Shown here piece by piece: positions 1 through 7,299 of a DNA stretch of 64,000 nucleotides; positions within the stretch are counted from its first letter, which is position 1, and every line of letters starts with the position of its first letter. The translations under genes were made by a program, and so were the position numbers. Location of the stretch: NCBI GenBank assembly GCA_963666995.1, contig OY762941.1, positions 3,906,001 to 3,970,000 of the forward strand, read 5' to 3'. The DNA is from Syntrophobacter sp963666995. Its GTDB lineage: Bacteria; Desulfobacterota; Syntrophobacteria; Syntrophobacterales; Syntrophobacteraceae. The notes below the pieces were generated by a model. It saw nothing but the letters and a program-made list of their open reading frames with translations. It was not told the origin of the DNA and made no database searches.

Positions 1-791
1 GCGGTATCCGTTATCATCACCGCCTTGAACCCCTGGTCCCAAAAGGAGATGTGGTCGCTTCGCCTGACCGCCGGTATGAGCCAGCCGTTCAGCGGGACAG
101 TCAGTGAGATGGCCGGAAGTTCAGGGTTTTGAGAGAAGGCATCCAGAATTGACCGGGTGAACGCCCGCGACTTCGTATTTCCGACGATGGAGATGTAGTT
201 CCCTTCCCTGGGGTAATGGGCAAACCGCAAGGGCAGGGGGTATTTTTGCGATCCTGGGGCCATGGAGCGGTAACCGACCATTTCCAGGCAGATTGCGCCC
301 TCCAGCGGCTCCTTTTCCTCTCTTGCCTTCCCGGCATGGATCTTGCTGCCCCTGTACGGTGTGAGGAAAGCGGGTTTCTCCTCGAGAGTGAAGGAAACGA
401 ACTTCACCGAAAGGTCCATGACCTTCTGTTCGCTGAGCATCTTCAACAGGCGAGAGGTCTCCAGTTGCACCGCCACCGCACTGGCATTGTCGTCGGCCCC
501 GGCCGTGCCTTTAACCGTATCGTAATGCGCTCCGAGCAGATAAGTCCTTGAGGGGTTCCGGCAAAAGTCGATCCGTGAGACAACATTGGCAACGGGAAGG
601 CCGCGAAAGGCATAACTTTCGAGGCGAGTTTCCAGGCCAATGTCCTTGTAGGCGGACTCAATGTAGTCTTGCGCCTTCTGAAGATTCTCCGGACGCTGGA
701 TGCTTCTCTCCCCGATTTGAACGGTCAGTGCCTCAATGTGTCTTCTCAACTGCTCGGCGGTCTCAGCGGAATTCATCGATACCGGTCTCAT
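1..791 (-). CDS. M28-family metallopeptidase (C-terminus cut by window edge)
   Basis: Read on the minus strand from an ATG at 791, this frame stays open to base 1, giving 263 codons without a stop; the C-terminus lies outside the window. It carries the M28 zinc-aminopeptidase pattern: GAHYD near residue 89 (zinc-ligand His), GADDNAS near residue 100 (metal-bridging Asp), FTLEE near residue 137 (catalytic and metal-binding Glu pair), and SDHISFWDQG near the truncated end (the last His ligand). No signal peptide is obvious, unlike many secreted M28 enzymes, so a cytoplasmic peptidase or glutaminyl-cyclase-like role is possible. Substrate unknown. The start is moderately supported: a GGGAG lies about 12 nt upstream, and an alternative ATG is at 776. 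The family call is firm, the substrate is not. Confidence 0.85.
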   Translation of the reverse strand, partial: MRPVSMNSAETAEQLRRHIEALTVQIGERSIQRPENLQKAQDYIESAYKDIGLETRLESYAFRGLPVANVVSRIDFCRNPSRTYLLGAHYDTVKGTAGADDNASAVAVQLETSRLLKMLSEQKVMDLSVKFVSFTLEEKPAFLTPYRGSKIHAGKAREEKEPLEGAICLEMVGYRSMAPGSQKYPLPLRFAHYPREGNYISIVGNTKSRAFTRSILDAFSQNPELPAISLTVPLNGWLIPAVRRSDHISFWDQGFKAVMITDT

Positions 792-1041
792 AAAATGAAA
801 GGACTCCCACCCGAAACGCATCCAAGGTTGTTCCCCATAGATACTGAAATGTGGAAAGGGAGTGAGCGGGTCGTTTCCTCATGGAAATGAAAAGGGCAAT
901 CCCTGCCGCTGTGAATATAATCGATCGAGGCACCGTAAAAAAGGAATTTACAGGGTCCCGTGAACGGAGCCTGCATGTACTCCCTTTTGGGACCGGAAGG
1001 CGATCGGACCCTCTTACGACCGCCCTGCCGACGGCTGAAAC

Positions 1042-1076
1042 AAAAAACCCCTCCCGGGAGCAATCCCGGGAGGGGT
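1042..1076 (-). terminator. Rho-independent terminator of the Q-rich protein gene
   Basis: On the minus strand a 13-bp perfect stem (arms 1047-1059 and 1064-1076, containing CCCCTCCCGGGA) closes a 4-nt loop and is followed directly by six T residues (1042-1047). It lies about 30 nt after the stop of the minus-strand gene ending at 1105. The rest of 792-1104 holds no gene that I can support. Confidence 0.9.
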
Positions 1077-1104
1077 GAGTATCAGAAGCAAGAGTCAAAG
1101 GCGT

Positions 1105-3447
1105 TTATTGTACTTCCTGAGATTTTCGCTTTTGTCCTTGCTGAGACTGCTGGCGTTTTTGTTGCTGCTGCTGTTGCCGTTGCTGCTGAACCTGTTGCTT
1201 CTGCTGCTGTTGTTGCTGCCTCTGCTGCTGGACCTGCTGCCGTTGAGACTGCTGTTTTTCCCGTTGCTGCTGTTGCCGTTGCTGTTGAACCTGCTGCTTC
1301 TGTTGCTGCTGTTGTTGCCTCTGCTGCTGGACCTGCTGCCGCTGAGACTGCTGTTTTTCCCGTTGCTGCTGCTGTCGCTGCTGCTGAACCTGCTGCCTCT
1401 GTTGCTGCTGTTGTTGCCGTTGCTGCTGGATCTGCTGCCTTTGGTTCTGTTTCTCCATTTGCTGTTGTTTCTGGTTCTGCTGCTGCTGTTTTCGCTGTTC
1501 CATCTGTTGCTGCCGCTGGCTCTGCTGCTTTTCACGTTGCTGCTGCTGTCTTTGGTTCTGTTTCTCCATTTGCTGTTGTTTCTGGTTTTGCTGCTGCTGT
1601 TTTCGCTGTTCCATCTGCTGCTGCCGCGGAGACTGCTGCTGTTGTCTCTTCTCCTGCTGCAACTGCTGCCGCTGCTCTCGTGCCGAGGGCTGGCCCTGCA
1701 CCTGGCCGGTTCCGCGGGGAGACTTGATCCCGCCCTTGCCCTGTTCGCCGCGCTGCCCCTGAGTCCCGCGATTTCCGGTTTGGACTTCACGAGGCTGTCG
1801 CTCGTTCTTCTTTAGTCCCATCTTTTGGGAGGCAATCTCTTTCCTCGGTTTGTTGACATCGCCGGCAGGGACAATTTTATTGGTAATCGACGGGTTCTTA
1901 ATCCTGGCGCCCTTCGCAAGCTGTCCCTCTTTGACGCCGGATACCCGTCGTTCGATTCCCGACGCATTGACATTCCTGGTCTGGCCGGCGATTCTCCGGT
2001 TGCTGTCGATTCTCCTGACCACGTCTCCATGGGGTTTGTTTGTCACCCTGATGTCGTTATTGAAGTTGAACCTCTGTTTGTTATTCCTGTAGTTGCTCAT
2101 CACCCTGTCGTTTACCACGGCATGGCTGCGGTAGTTGTTGATGATGGTGGTTCGGTTGATATTGGTGATGCGGACCCTGCTGTAGTTGTTCACACTGTAG
2201 AAATTACGCTGATTGACTATGACGGCGCTGTTGAGCCAACGGTAGCTCCCGATGTTGATATTGATGCCGGCAAAGCCCACACCGGCGACGACCATGGCGC
2301 GCGGTCCCCAGTAATGGTGTGAATAATAGGGTTCCATTGGGGCCAGAGGCACCCACCCTATATCCTCTCCGGAGCTGATCCATGCCACTCTTCCCGGATA
2401 CCAGCAGGTGCAGGGGTCGTAAGCGGGCTCGGCGGCGACCACCTGGACTCTTGGCATCGGGGGGGCCCAATACCAGCATCCGCAGCTCTCCACCCTCACC
2501 CAGTTGCCGTAATGATGCGTGACGTACCCGAACGATTCTTCGGGTACCCAGCAGTTGTCGTCGTTCCATTCCGTCCACCTGCCTCGCGTGAAAGGAGCCC
2601 AGTCATTGTCCACGGTGGTCGGGCGCCACATGGTCCTCTGCTGGCCTTCATAGTCAACGGTCTCCCAACTGCCGTTCTGGTCGAGATCATAAGAGTCGTC
2701 CGACAGGTTCGGGGGGAGGTATTGCGTCGAGGCCCCCTTCACGGTGATCTTTTTGGTCCACAACTCGTCTCTTGCCGCATTCCAGTCGTCCCAATCGGCG
2801 TCAACAGTTCCGGCGCCGTCTTCCACCGCCTTGCCGTCCGATAACAGGGAAGGCGAGCCGGCTGCAACCTGATACTTTGCGGCGTCATTGTTCAGGACGA
2901 AGTCCACGGTGCCTGAGATGGCGATGACTTCAACCGACTCGTCCCCCACGTAAAGATCGAAAGTAGTCCCGGCGGGGGCCACGACATAGCCGAAAGGAGT
3001 CGTCGTTTTGATCACGGCGTCCTGGCTCTTGTTGAAGAATCTGGAGACCCCGGAAGCCACGTCGATTTCACAAACGTCTTGGCGAAGCGCAATGAGCTGG
3101 ATCTGAGTGTCTGCGCCGACTCTGATCCACGTTCCATTCGGCATGATAAATTCAGCCTTGCCGTCCTGGTCGGAATAGAGGGCGTCGTCCAATCCGAAAG
3201 GCGCGTCCTTAATCGTTGCAACCCAATCTTTCTCGGCTGGGACATAGCGCAGCAATTGCCCTTCCACTTCCGATATGCGTCCGACCATGATGGGCTCAGT
3301 CGATGCCTGAGGTTGGGCTGCCGCGGTCCGGGATGCGGCACTTCGGGGTGAGGGGGGCCGGGATGAAGGGGTTTGGGACGAAGCGACCGTCACCCAGCCG
3401 AATAACAGGATGAGAGTCAACAAAGAAAGCCTTCCGGTTCTTTTCAT
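1105..3447 (-). CDS. Exported FecR-domain / DUF6600 protein with a long glutamine-rich tail
   Basis: A 780-residue protein. The start at 3447 is chosen because AGGAGGA sits about 7 nt upstream and the protein then opens with a clean signal peptide (MKRTGRLSLLTLILLFGW). Residues of about 50-200 resemble a FecR-type domain. The middle is rich in Trp, Tyr and Asn and resembles DUF6600 (WVPLAPMEPYY, GVGFAGININIG, then many Asn/Arg/Tyr residues). From about residue 580 to the end it is a low-complexity tract of Gln with Arg and Lys (QQQQ, QRQQ, QKQQQ, EKQQ), built from short degenerate repeats. It is probably periplasmic or surface-attached; the basic Gln-rich tail could bind polyanions or other proteins, which is inference. 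It is monocistronic with its own terminator. Function unknown. Confidence 0.85.
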   Translation of the reverse strand: MKRTGRLSLLTLILLFGWVTVASSQTPSSRPPSPRSAASRTAAAQPQASTEPIMVGRISEVEGQLLRYVPAEKDWVATIKDAPFGLDDALYSDQDGKAEFIMPNGTWIRVGADTQIQLIALRQDVCEIDVASGVSRFFNKSQDAVIKTTTPFGYVVAPAGTTFDLYVGDESVEVIAISGTVDFVLNNDAAKYQVAAGSPSLLSDGKAVEDGAGTVDADWDDWNAARDELWTKKITVKGASTQYLPPNLSDDSYDLDQNGSWETVDYEGQQRTMWRPTTVDNDWAPFTRGRWTEWNDDNCWVPEESFGYVTHHYGNWVRVESCGCWYWAPPMPRVQVVAAEPAYDPCTCWYPGRVAWISSGEDIGWVPLAPMEPYYSHHYWGPRAMVVAGVGFAGININIGSYRWLNSAVIVNQRNFYSVNNYSRVRITNINRTTIINNYRSHAVVNDRVMSNYRNNKQRFNFNNDIRVTNKPHGDVVRRIDSNRRIAGQTRNVNASGIERRVSGVKEGQLAKGARIKNPSITNKIVPAGDVNKPRKEIASQKMGLKKNERQPREVQTGNRGTQGQRGEQGKGGIKSPRGTGQVQGQPSAREQRQQLQQEKRQQQQSPRQQQMEQRKQQQQNQKQQQMEKQNQRQQQQREKQQSQRQQQMEQRKQQQQNQKQQQMEKQNQRQQIQQQRQQQQQQRQQVQQQRQQQQREKQQSQRQQVQQQRQQQQQQKQQVQQQRQQQQREKQQSQRQQVQQQRQQQQQQKQQVQQQRQQQQQQKRQQSQQGQKRKSQEVQ

Positions 3448-4266
3448 GGTGCATATCCTCCTTTTGGATGGCAACATCGAGTGTCAGAATCCGTCTGACC
3501 TGCCTCATCATGCCGACTTCACCGGTTGCCCCGTCTGGTGCTGCCGTGAGCCCGGAGCGATCGGGCACTGAACACGTCGTCCCTCCGATCGAAACTGCGT
3601 TATAACCGCACGTTCGCGTTTGTCCGCAGATACCTGCCCATCCTCCACGGCAGATGTGGATGGGCAAGGCACAGGCCCGGAGAATCGCGACTTTTGTGGT
3701 CCCACGCGGCATTTTCCCGTCAAGGCAGCAACTGCAGGCCGTACAGGATCTACACTCTCAGTTTGATGCCGTGCTACTAAATGGGAATAAGTAAGAAAAG
3801 CCGATTTGGGGTTTGCCTATTGATTATTTTAAAGTCGGCTGGTTGTCAACCGGAATGTCGGCTCCGTGAAGGCGGATCGCTTACAATTAAGAGAAATTCA
3901 TGTATTACGAACATGAGGCGAAATGATATACAAAGATGTAGCCTGCGTGTATTCGACTTTCTCGTGATCGATCGCGTTGCGGTGAATTTTGACAGGTTCC
4001 GGTACGGCTTGTCCTCCTTGAAAATCGGGGAAATTGGAAGTATAAGATGAACGCCCCGGGGCCGTGCGGCATGCACAAAATTTCTGCTTGCAGGGTTCCT
4101 GAACCGGAAAACCGGGGTATCATGAAAAGGCGCAAGGGATGGGCGATCTCGCCCGCAGGCCCGAGCGCTCGCTCGATTTTTGTTTTTTCGGGATTTTTCA
4201 ACAGGTGCTCCATCACATTCCCATCAGGGAATTGCAGTCAGATCGTCCTGTCACGAGAGGAAACGC
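3448..4266. other. Intergenic region (about 820 bp), no supported gene
   Basis: This stretch separates two divergently transcribed genes and presumably holds both promoters. The half next to 3448 is GC-rich and can fold; the half near 3780-4050 is distinctly AT-richer. Open frames here have no convincing start site or family resemblance. I see no tRNA or recognisable riboswitch. Confidence 0.5.
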
Positions 4267-5652
4267 ATGTTTAAGGAACGTCTGTCCTCATTGTTGGTAA
4301 TCTTCATGCTGTTATTCCCGCTTTTTTACCCGTTTGACAGCCGGGCCCTCGGCCAGACTCAGGGGAAGAGCGTAAGGGTGCAGCCCGTTCCGGGAAAGAA
4401 GGCGGGCACCCAGCCCGCGCACGGCAAGAAGGGCGCTGAAACTGCACCGGCCAAAGCCGCAACCGGAGACGCATCGCCGGGACAGATCAATGCTCGGTCG
4501 GCCATCCTGATTGAAGTCTCCACCGGGGCTGTCCTCTTCGAGCAGAATGCCGATGAAATCATCGAACCCGCATCATTTACCAAGATCCTTTCCCTGTACC
4601 TCATTTTCGAGGGACTTCAGCAGGGGAAGATTCATACCAGTGACGATATCTGGATCAGCGAGACCGCGTGGCGTACCGGCGGATCAAAGATGTTTGTTGG
4701 AATCGGAACGAAAATATCCCTGGACGAAATCCTCAAGGGTATCGCCGTGGTCTCCGGAAACGATGCCTGTGTCGCGGCGGCCGAACATCTCAGCGGAAGC
4801 GTTGATACCTTTGTGGATGCCATGAATCGCAAAGCGCAGGAACTGGGCATGACGCACAGCCGGTTCCTCAACCCTCATGGTTTGCCGGTGGAAGGCCAGG
4901 TGACCACGGCAAGGGACATGGCGACCCTCGACGCGGCTTATCTGCGAAGGTTCCCCGAATCCCTGCAATACCATTCCATGCGCGAGTTCTCATACAACAA
5001 CATTGTTCAATACAATCGCAACCATCTTCTCCTGAAAGATCAAACCGTGGATGGGTTGAAGACCGGCTATGTCGCAGCCTCGGGTTATCATCTGGCGGCC
5101 ACGTCAAAACGCGAGGGGATGCGGTTGCTGGCCGTCGTCATGGGGGCGGGCACTCCCGGGATCAGGGAGCGCGAGGCGATGAAGCTGCTCAACTACGGGT
5201 TTCGCTATTTCACGCTCGTTCAGCCTTTTGTCCAGGGCCAGCCGGTCTCCACGATCAAGGTCTGGAAAGGTCAACAGGATCAGCTCGGTCTTTACCCCAT
5301 CGAGGCGGCAAGTTTCCTGATTCCCCAGGCTCAGAAGCAACAGCTCAAATGGGAAATCCATGCCCCGGCGGAGATCACTGCTCCGGTAGAAGCCGGTCAA
5401 AAGGTGGGGGAAGTGGTTTTCTACCTTTCGGATCAGCCGAAGAGAACCGTATCCCTCGTCAGCCAGGAAGAGGTGCCCCTCGGAGGCTGGTTCAAGAGGG
5501 CGTACCAGTCGATTCACACTATTCATCTGGTGGACTGGAAATGGCTGAGTGGAATCACGGGCGCAATCGCCCTTATCGTGATTTCCACCCTGGTCATCCT
5601 GAGTCGTAAATCTTCGCCAAAACGATCCAGGTCGTCCATGCGAAAGAAGTGA
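4267..5652 (+). CDS. D-alanyl-D-alanine carboxypeptidase (PBP5/6, DacF-like)
   Basis: A 461-residue serine-type D,D-carboxypeptidase that trims the terminal D-Ala from peptidoglycan stem peptides in the periplasm. The three S11 catalytic motifs are all present: SFTK at 103-106 (nucleophile Ser, general-base Lys), SGN at 163-165, and KTG at 265-267. The N-terminus is a signal sequence (LLVIFMLLFPLFYPF), followed by a Lys/Pro/Ala-rich linker to about residue 75. A PBP5 C-terminal-like beta domain follows the catalytic domain (about 330-420). The protein ends with a membrane-spanning helix (ITGAIALIVISTLVIL) and a basic tail, where the usual PBP5 has an amphipathic anchor. The ATG at 4267 is preceded by AGAGG. 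An upstream in-frame start at 4180 would bury the signal peptide and is disfavoured. Confidence 0.93.
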   Translation: MFKERLSSLLVIFMLLFPLFYPFDSRALGQTQGKSVRVQPVPGKKAGTQPAHGKKGAETAPAKAATGDASPGQINARSAILIEVSTGAVLFEQNADEIIEPASFTKILSLYLIFEGLQQGKIHTSDDIWISETAWRTGGSKMFVGIGTKISLDEILKGIAVVSGNDACVAAAEHLSGSVDTFVDAMNRKAQELGMTHSRFLNPHGLPVEGQVTTARDMATLDAAYLRRFPESLQYHSMREFSYNNIVQYNRNHLLLKDQTVDGLKTGYVAASGYHLAATSKREGMRLLAVVMGAGTPGIREREAMKLLNYGFRYFTLVQPFVQGQPVSTIKVWKGQQDQLGLYPIEAASFLIPQAQKQQLKWEIHAPAEITAPVEAGQKVGEVVFYLSDQPKRTVSLVSQEEVPLGGWFKRAYQSIHTIHLVDWKWLSGITGAIALIVISTLVILSRKSSPKRSRSSMRKK

Positions 5653-5745
5653 TGGTCCGGAGGGCCTCTTCACGCCTTGCCGTGGCCGGAACGGATGGGG
5701 ATTGTTCGCAAATCCGCATGAAAGGTTGAAAAGATAACCGGAGGT

Positions 5746-5901
5746 CTACCGACCGATTTCCTTCGGAGGCTTTTTTCGGGGATCGCCGATCCCGCAGGAT
5801 GGGGACATTCAGGTGTTTACGCCCATTCTCGGCAGGACCCAACGGTGCAATACGATCCAGGCAAGGGCTATTCCGATCATCAGGAATACATCCCAGGACA
5901 T
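5746..5901 (-). CDS. Candidate small membrane selenoprotein (UGA at codon 31 read as Sec)
   Basis: Minus-strand ATG at 5901 with a strong AGGAG 7 nt upstream. Codons 1-30 encode MSWDVFLMIGIALAWIVLHR followed by WVLPRMGVNT: one transmembrane helix and then a basic turn. Codon 31 is TGA (5811-5809). Read-through gives U-MSPSCGIGDPRKKPPKEIGR, ending at TAG (5748-5746): 51 residues with a U-x4-C pair and a Lys/Pro/Arg-rich tail. A GGGAUC/GAUCCC hairpin with a GGC loop begins 21 nt after the UGA, which fits bacterial SECIS rules. Without recoding the product would be a 30-residue peptide. From memory, short membrane proteins with Cys in place of U after a similar Pro-Arg-x-Gly-Val-x-Thr stretch occur in related bacteria; I could not check this. 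Function unknown; a redox role beside the membrane is plausible. Confidence 0.6.
5777..5794 (-). promoter_or_regulatory. Candidate bacterial SECIS hairpin of the small selenoprotein
   Basis: On the minus strand the arms GGGAUC (5793-5788) and GAUCCC (5784-5779) close the loop GGC (5787-5785), and an outer C-G pair (5794/5777) forms past a one-base bulge. The loop starts 21 nt after the UGA and its first base is G, as the known bacterial SECIS rules require. No U-tract follows, so it is not an intrinsic terminator. Confidence 0.55.
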
Positions 5902-6407
5902 AGGCTTCTCCTGTTTTGAAATGGAACAAAAGACGCGACCGCGCACACGCGCGTCTCCGTTCTGTGGCTCGATTAACGAAATTCCGTTCGTTTTCGCGGT
6001 TTGGAATGGGCCTCGGTACAGGCCTCATCCCTTTCGGAACGGGGTTCATCACCCCGCATAGCCGAAAACTTTTGTTATTCAGCTATTCTTCCCTTCGGAT
6101 AACTACTGCGATGTAGCTCCACCATTGCCAATTTGTGTGAAAAAGTCAAGGTCTGCCGCTACGGATGGCCGGGGAATGGGAAACGCGATGGAGCCGTTCG
6201 GTTATGTTCGAGCGGTTTCTTACACCGAAAATTGGATTTTGCTCTCCCGAAGGCATACAATATCTAACAGGGGAATGCGAGCAGACGGTTAAGGGCGCGA
6301 TGATTATTATCGAGAACCCGATTTGTGAAAGTTGACAAGGAAGGGGATAGAATTTAAGGTGGCGAGGCTCTTTTTTGCCGCCATTCCATATTTAGGAGAA
6401 AGAGATA
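5902..6407. other. Intergenic region (about 500 bp) with a possible sigma-70 promoter
   Basis: No gene supported. A TTGACA at 6332-6337, with TAAGGT 17 nt later (6355-6360), could be the promoter of the plus-strand gene starting at 6408; the -10 match is weak. The start of the minus-strand small selenoprotein lies at the other end, so the region also holds its promoter. Confidence 0.35.
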
Positions 6408-7283
6408 ATGAAATGTGATCCAAAGTCATGTGCGAGTTGCCCGAACGGCGACAAGAAATCCAAGGAAGAACTGATTCGCTGCAAGCTGATGCGGATCAAA
6501 CATAAGCTCATAGTCATGAGCGGCAAGGGTGGTGTGGGTAAGAGCAGTGTTGCGAGTTACCTGGCGCTGTCGCTTGCCCGCATGGGGTTCCAGGTCGGCC
6601 TCATGGATATCGATCTGCACGGTCCGAGCATCCCCAGGATGTTTGGCCTTCACGGTCTTCTCACCGTGACGTCCAACCAGGAAATCATACCCCATCAATA
6701 CTTGCCGAACCTGAAGGTCGTTTCCATCGAATCCATGCTTGAAGATTCGGATGCGGCGGTCATCTGGCGGGGACCGCTGAAGCACGGAGTGATCCAGCAG
6801 TTTCTCAAAGACTGCAAATGGGATGACCTTGATTATCTGTTGATTGACTGCCCTCCGGGGACCGGGGACGAGCCTCTCACCATCGCCAGACTCATTCCCG
6901 AGGCAAAGGCCATCATAGTGACCACTCCTCAGGAGGTCGCGCTCTCGGATGTGCGAAAGTCCATAAACTTCTGCCGCAAGGTCGAACTGGACATGCTTGG
7001 CCTCGTCGAGAATATGTCGGGGCTTTATTGTCCTCACTGCAACGGGTTTATCCCGATTTTCAGCACCGGCGGCGGGAAAAAGACGTCCGAGTCTATGAAG
7101 GTCCCATTTCTCGGAGCCCTTCCGTTTGACCCGCTGGTGGTGGAAGGCGGAGACAAAGGGCGTCCCGTGTTGATTGAGGAAGGGGACTCGCCCTTCAGAC
7201 AGGCAGTACTGGAGTTTGCGAAAACCGTCATAGGGAAATTGGGCGAAAGCGAAAAAACGCAGGAATTGAAGATGGTACAGTAG
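6408..7283 (+). CDS. Mrp/NBP35-type P-loop ATPase (iron-sulfur cluster carrier)
   Basis: A 291-residue cytoplasmic ATPase of the Mrp/ApbC/NBP35 family, which carries and transfers Fe-S clusters to apoproteins. The deviant Walker A, SGKGGVGKSS, lies near residue 40, followed by the family signature DIDLHGPSIPRM and the Walker B-like DCPPGTGDE. The N-terminus has Cys at residues 3, 8 and 11 (CDPKSCASC), which recalls eukaryotic NBP35 more than E. coli Mrp, and a CPHC motif near residue 210 is the probable bridging cluster site. AGGAGA precedes the ATG. A transketolase gene follows after 16 bp, so the two are probably cotranscribed. In an organism with so many Fe-S enzymes in this window a cluster carrier is expected. 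Confidence 0.92.
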   Translation: MKCDPKSCASCPNGDKKSKEELIRCKLMRIKHKLIVMSGKGGVGKSSVASYLALSLARMGFQVGLMDIDLHGPSIPRMFGLHGLLTVTSNQEIIPHQYLPNLKVVSIESMLEDSDAAVIWRGPLKHGVIQQFLKDCKWDDLDYLLIDCPPGTGDEPLTIARLIPEAKAIIVTTPQEVALSDVRKSINFCRKVELDMLGLVENMSGLYCPHCNGFIPIFSTGGGKKTSESMKVPFLGALPFDPLVVEGGDKGRPVLIEEGDSPFRQAVLEFAKTVIGKLGESEKTQELKMVQ

Positions 7284-7299
7284 AGGGGACGGCCGGATC

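Noticed and set aside
1075..1815. Plus-strand Leu-rich (246 aa) and Ala/Val-rich (255 aa) open frames
   Set aside because: They are the complement of the CAG/CAA repeats of the Gln-rich gene. Composition is an artefact of the repeat, and there is no ribosome site.
3523..3543. A 17-nt match (CCAGACGGGGCAACCGG on the minus strand) also found near 38206
   Set aside because: Only two occurrences with unrelated flanks in a GC-rich genome; I see no shared fold, so I treat it as chance.
3508..3723. Minus-strand frames upstream of the Q-rich gene
   Set aside because: No ribosome site or family; the region is better explained as the leader of that gene.
5777..5794. Reading the hairpin after the small selenoprotein UGA as a terminator
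   Set aside because: On the minus strand it is followed by A residues, not U; on the plus strand the T-run precedes the stem, so it cannot be an intrinsic terminator in either direction.
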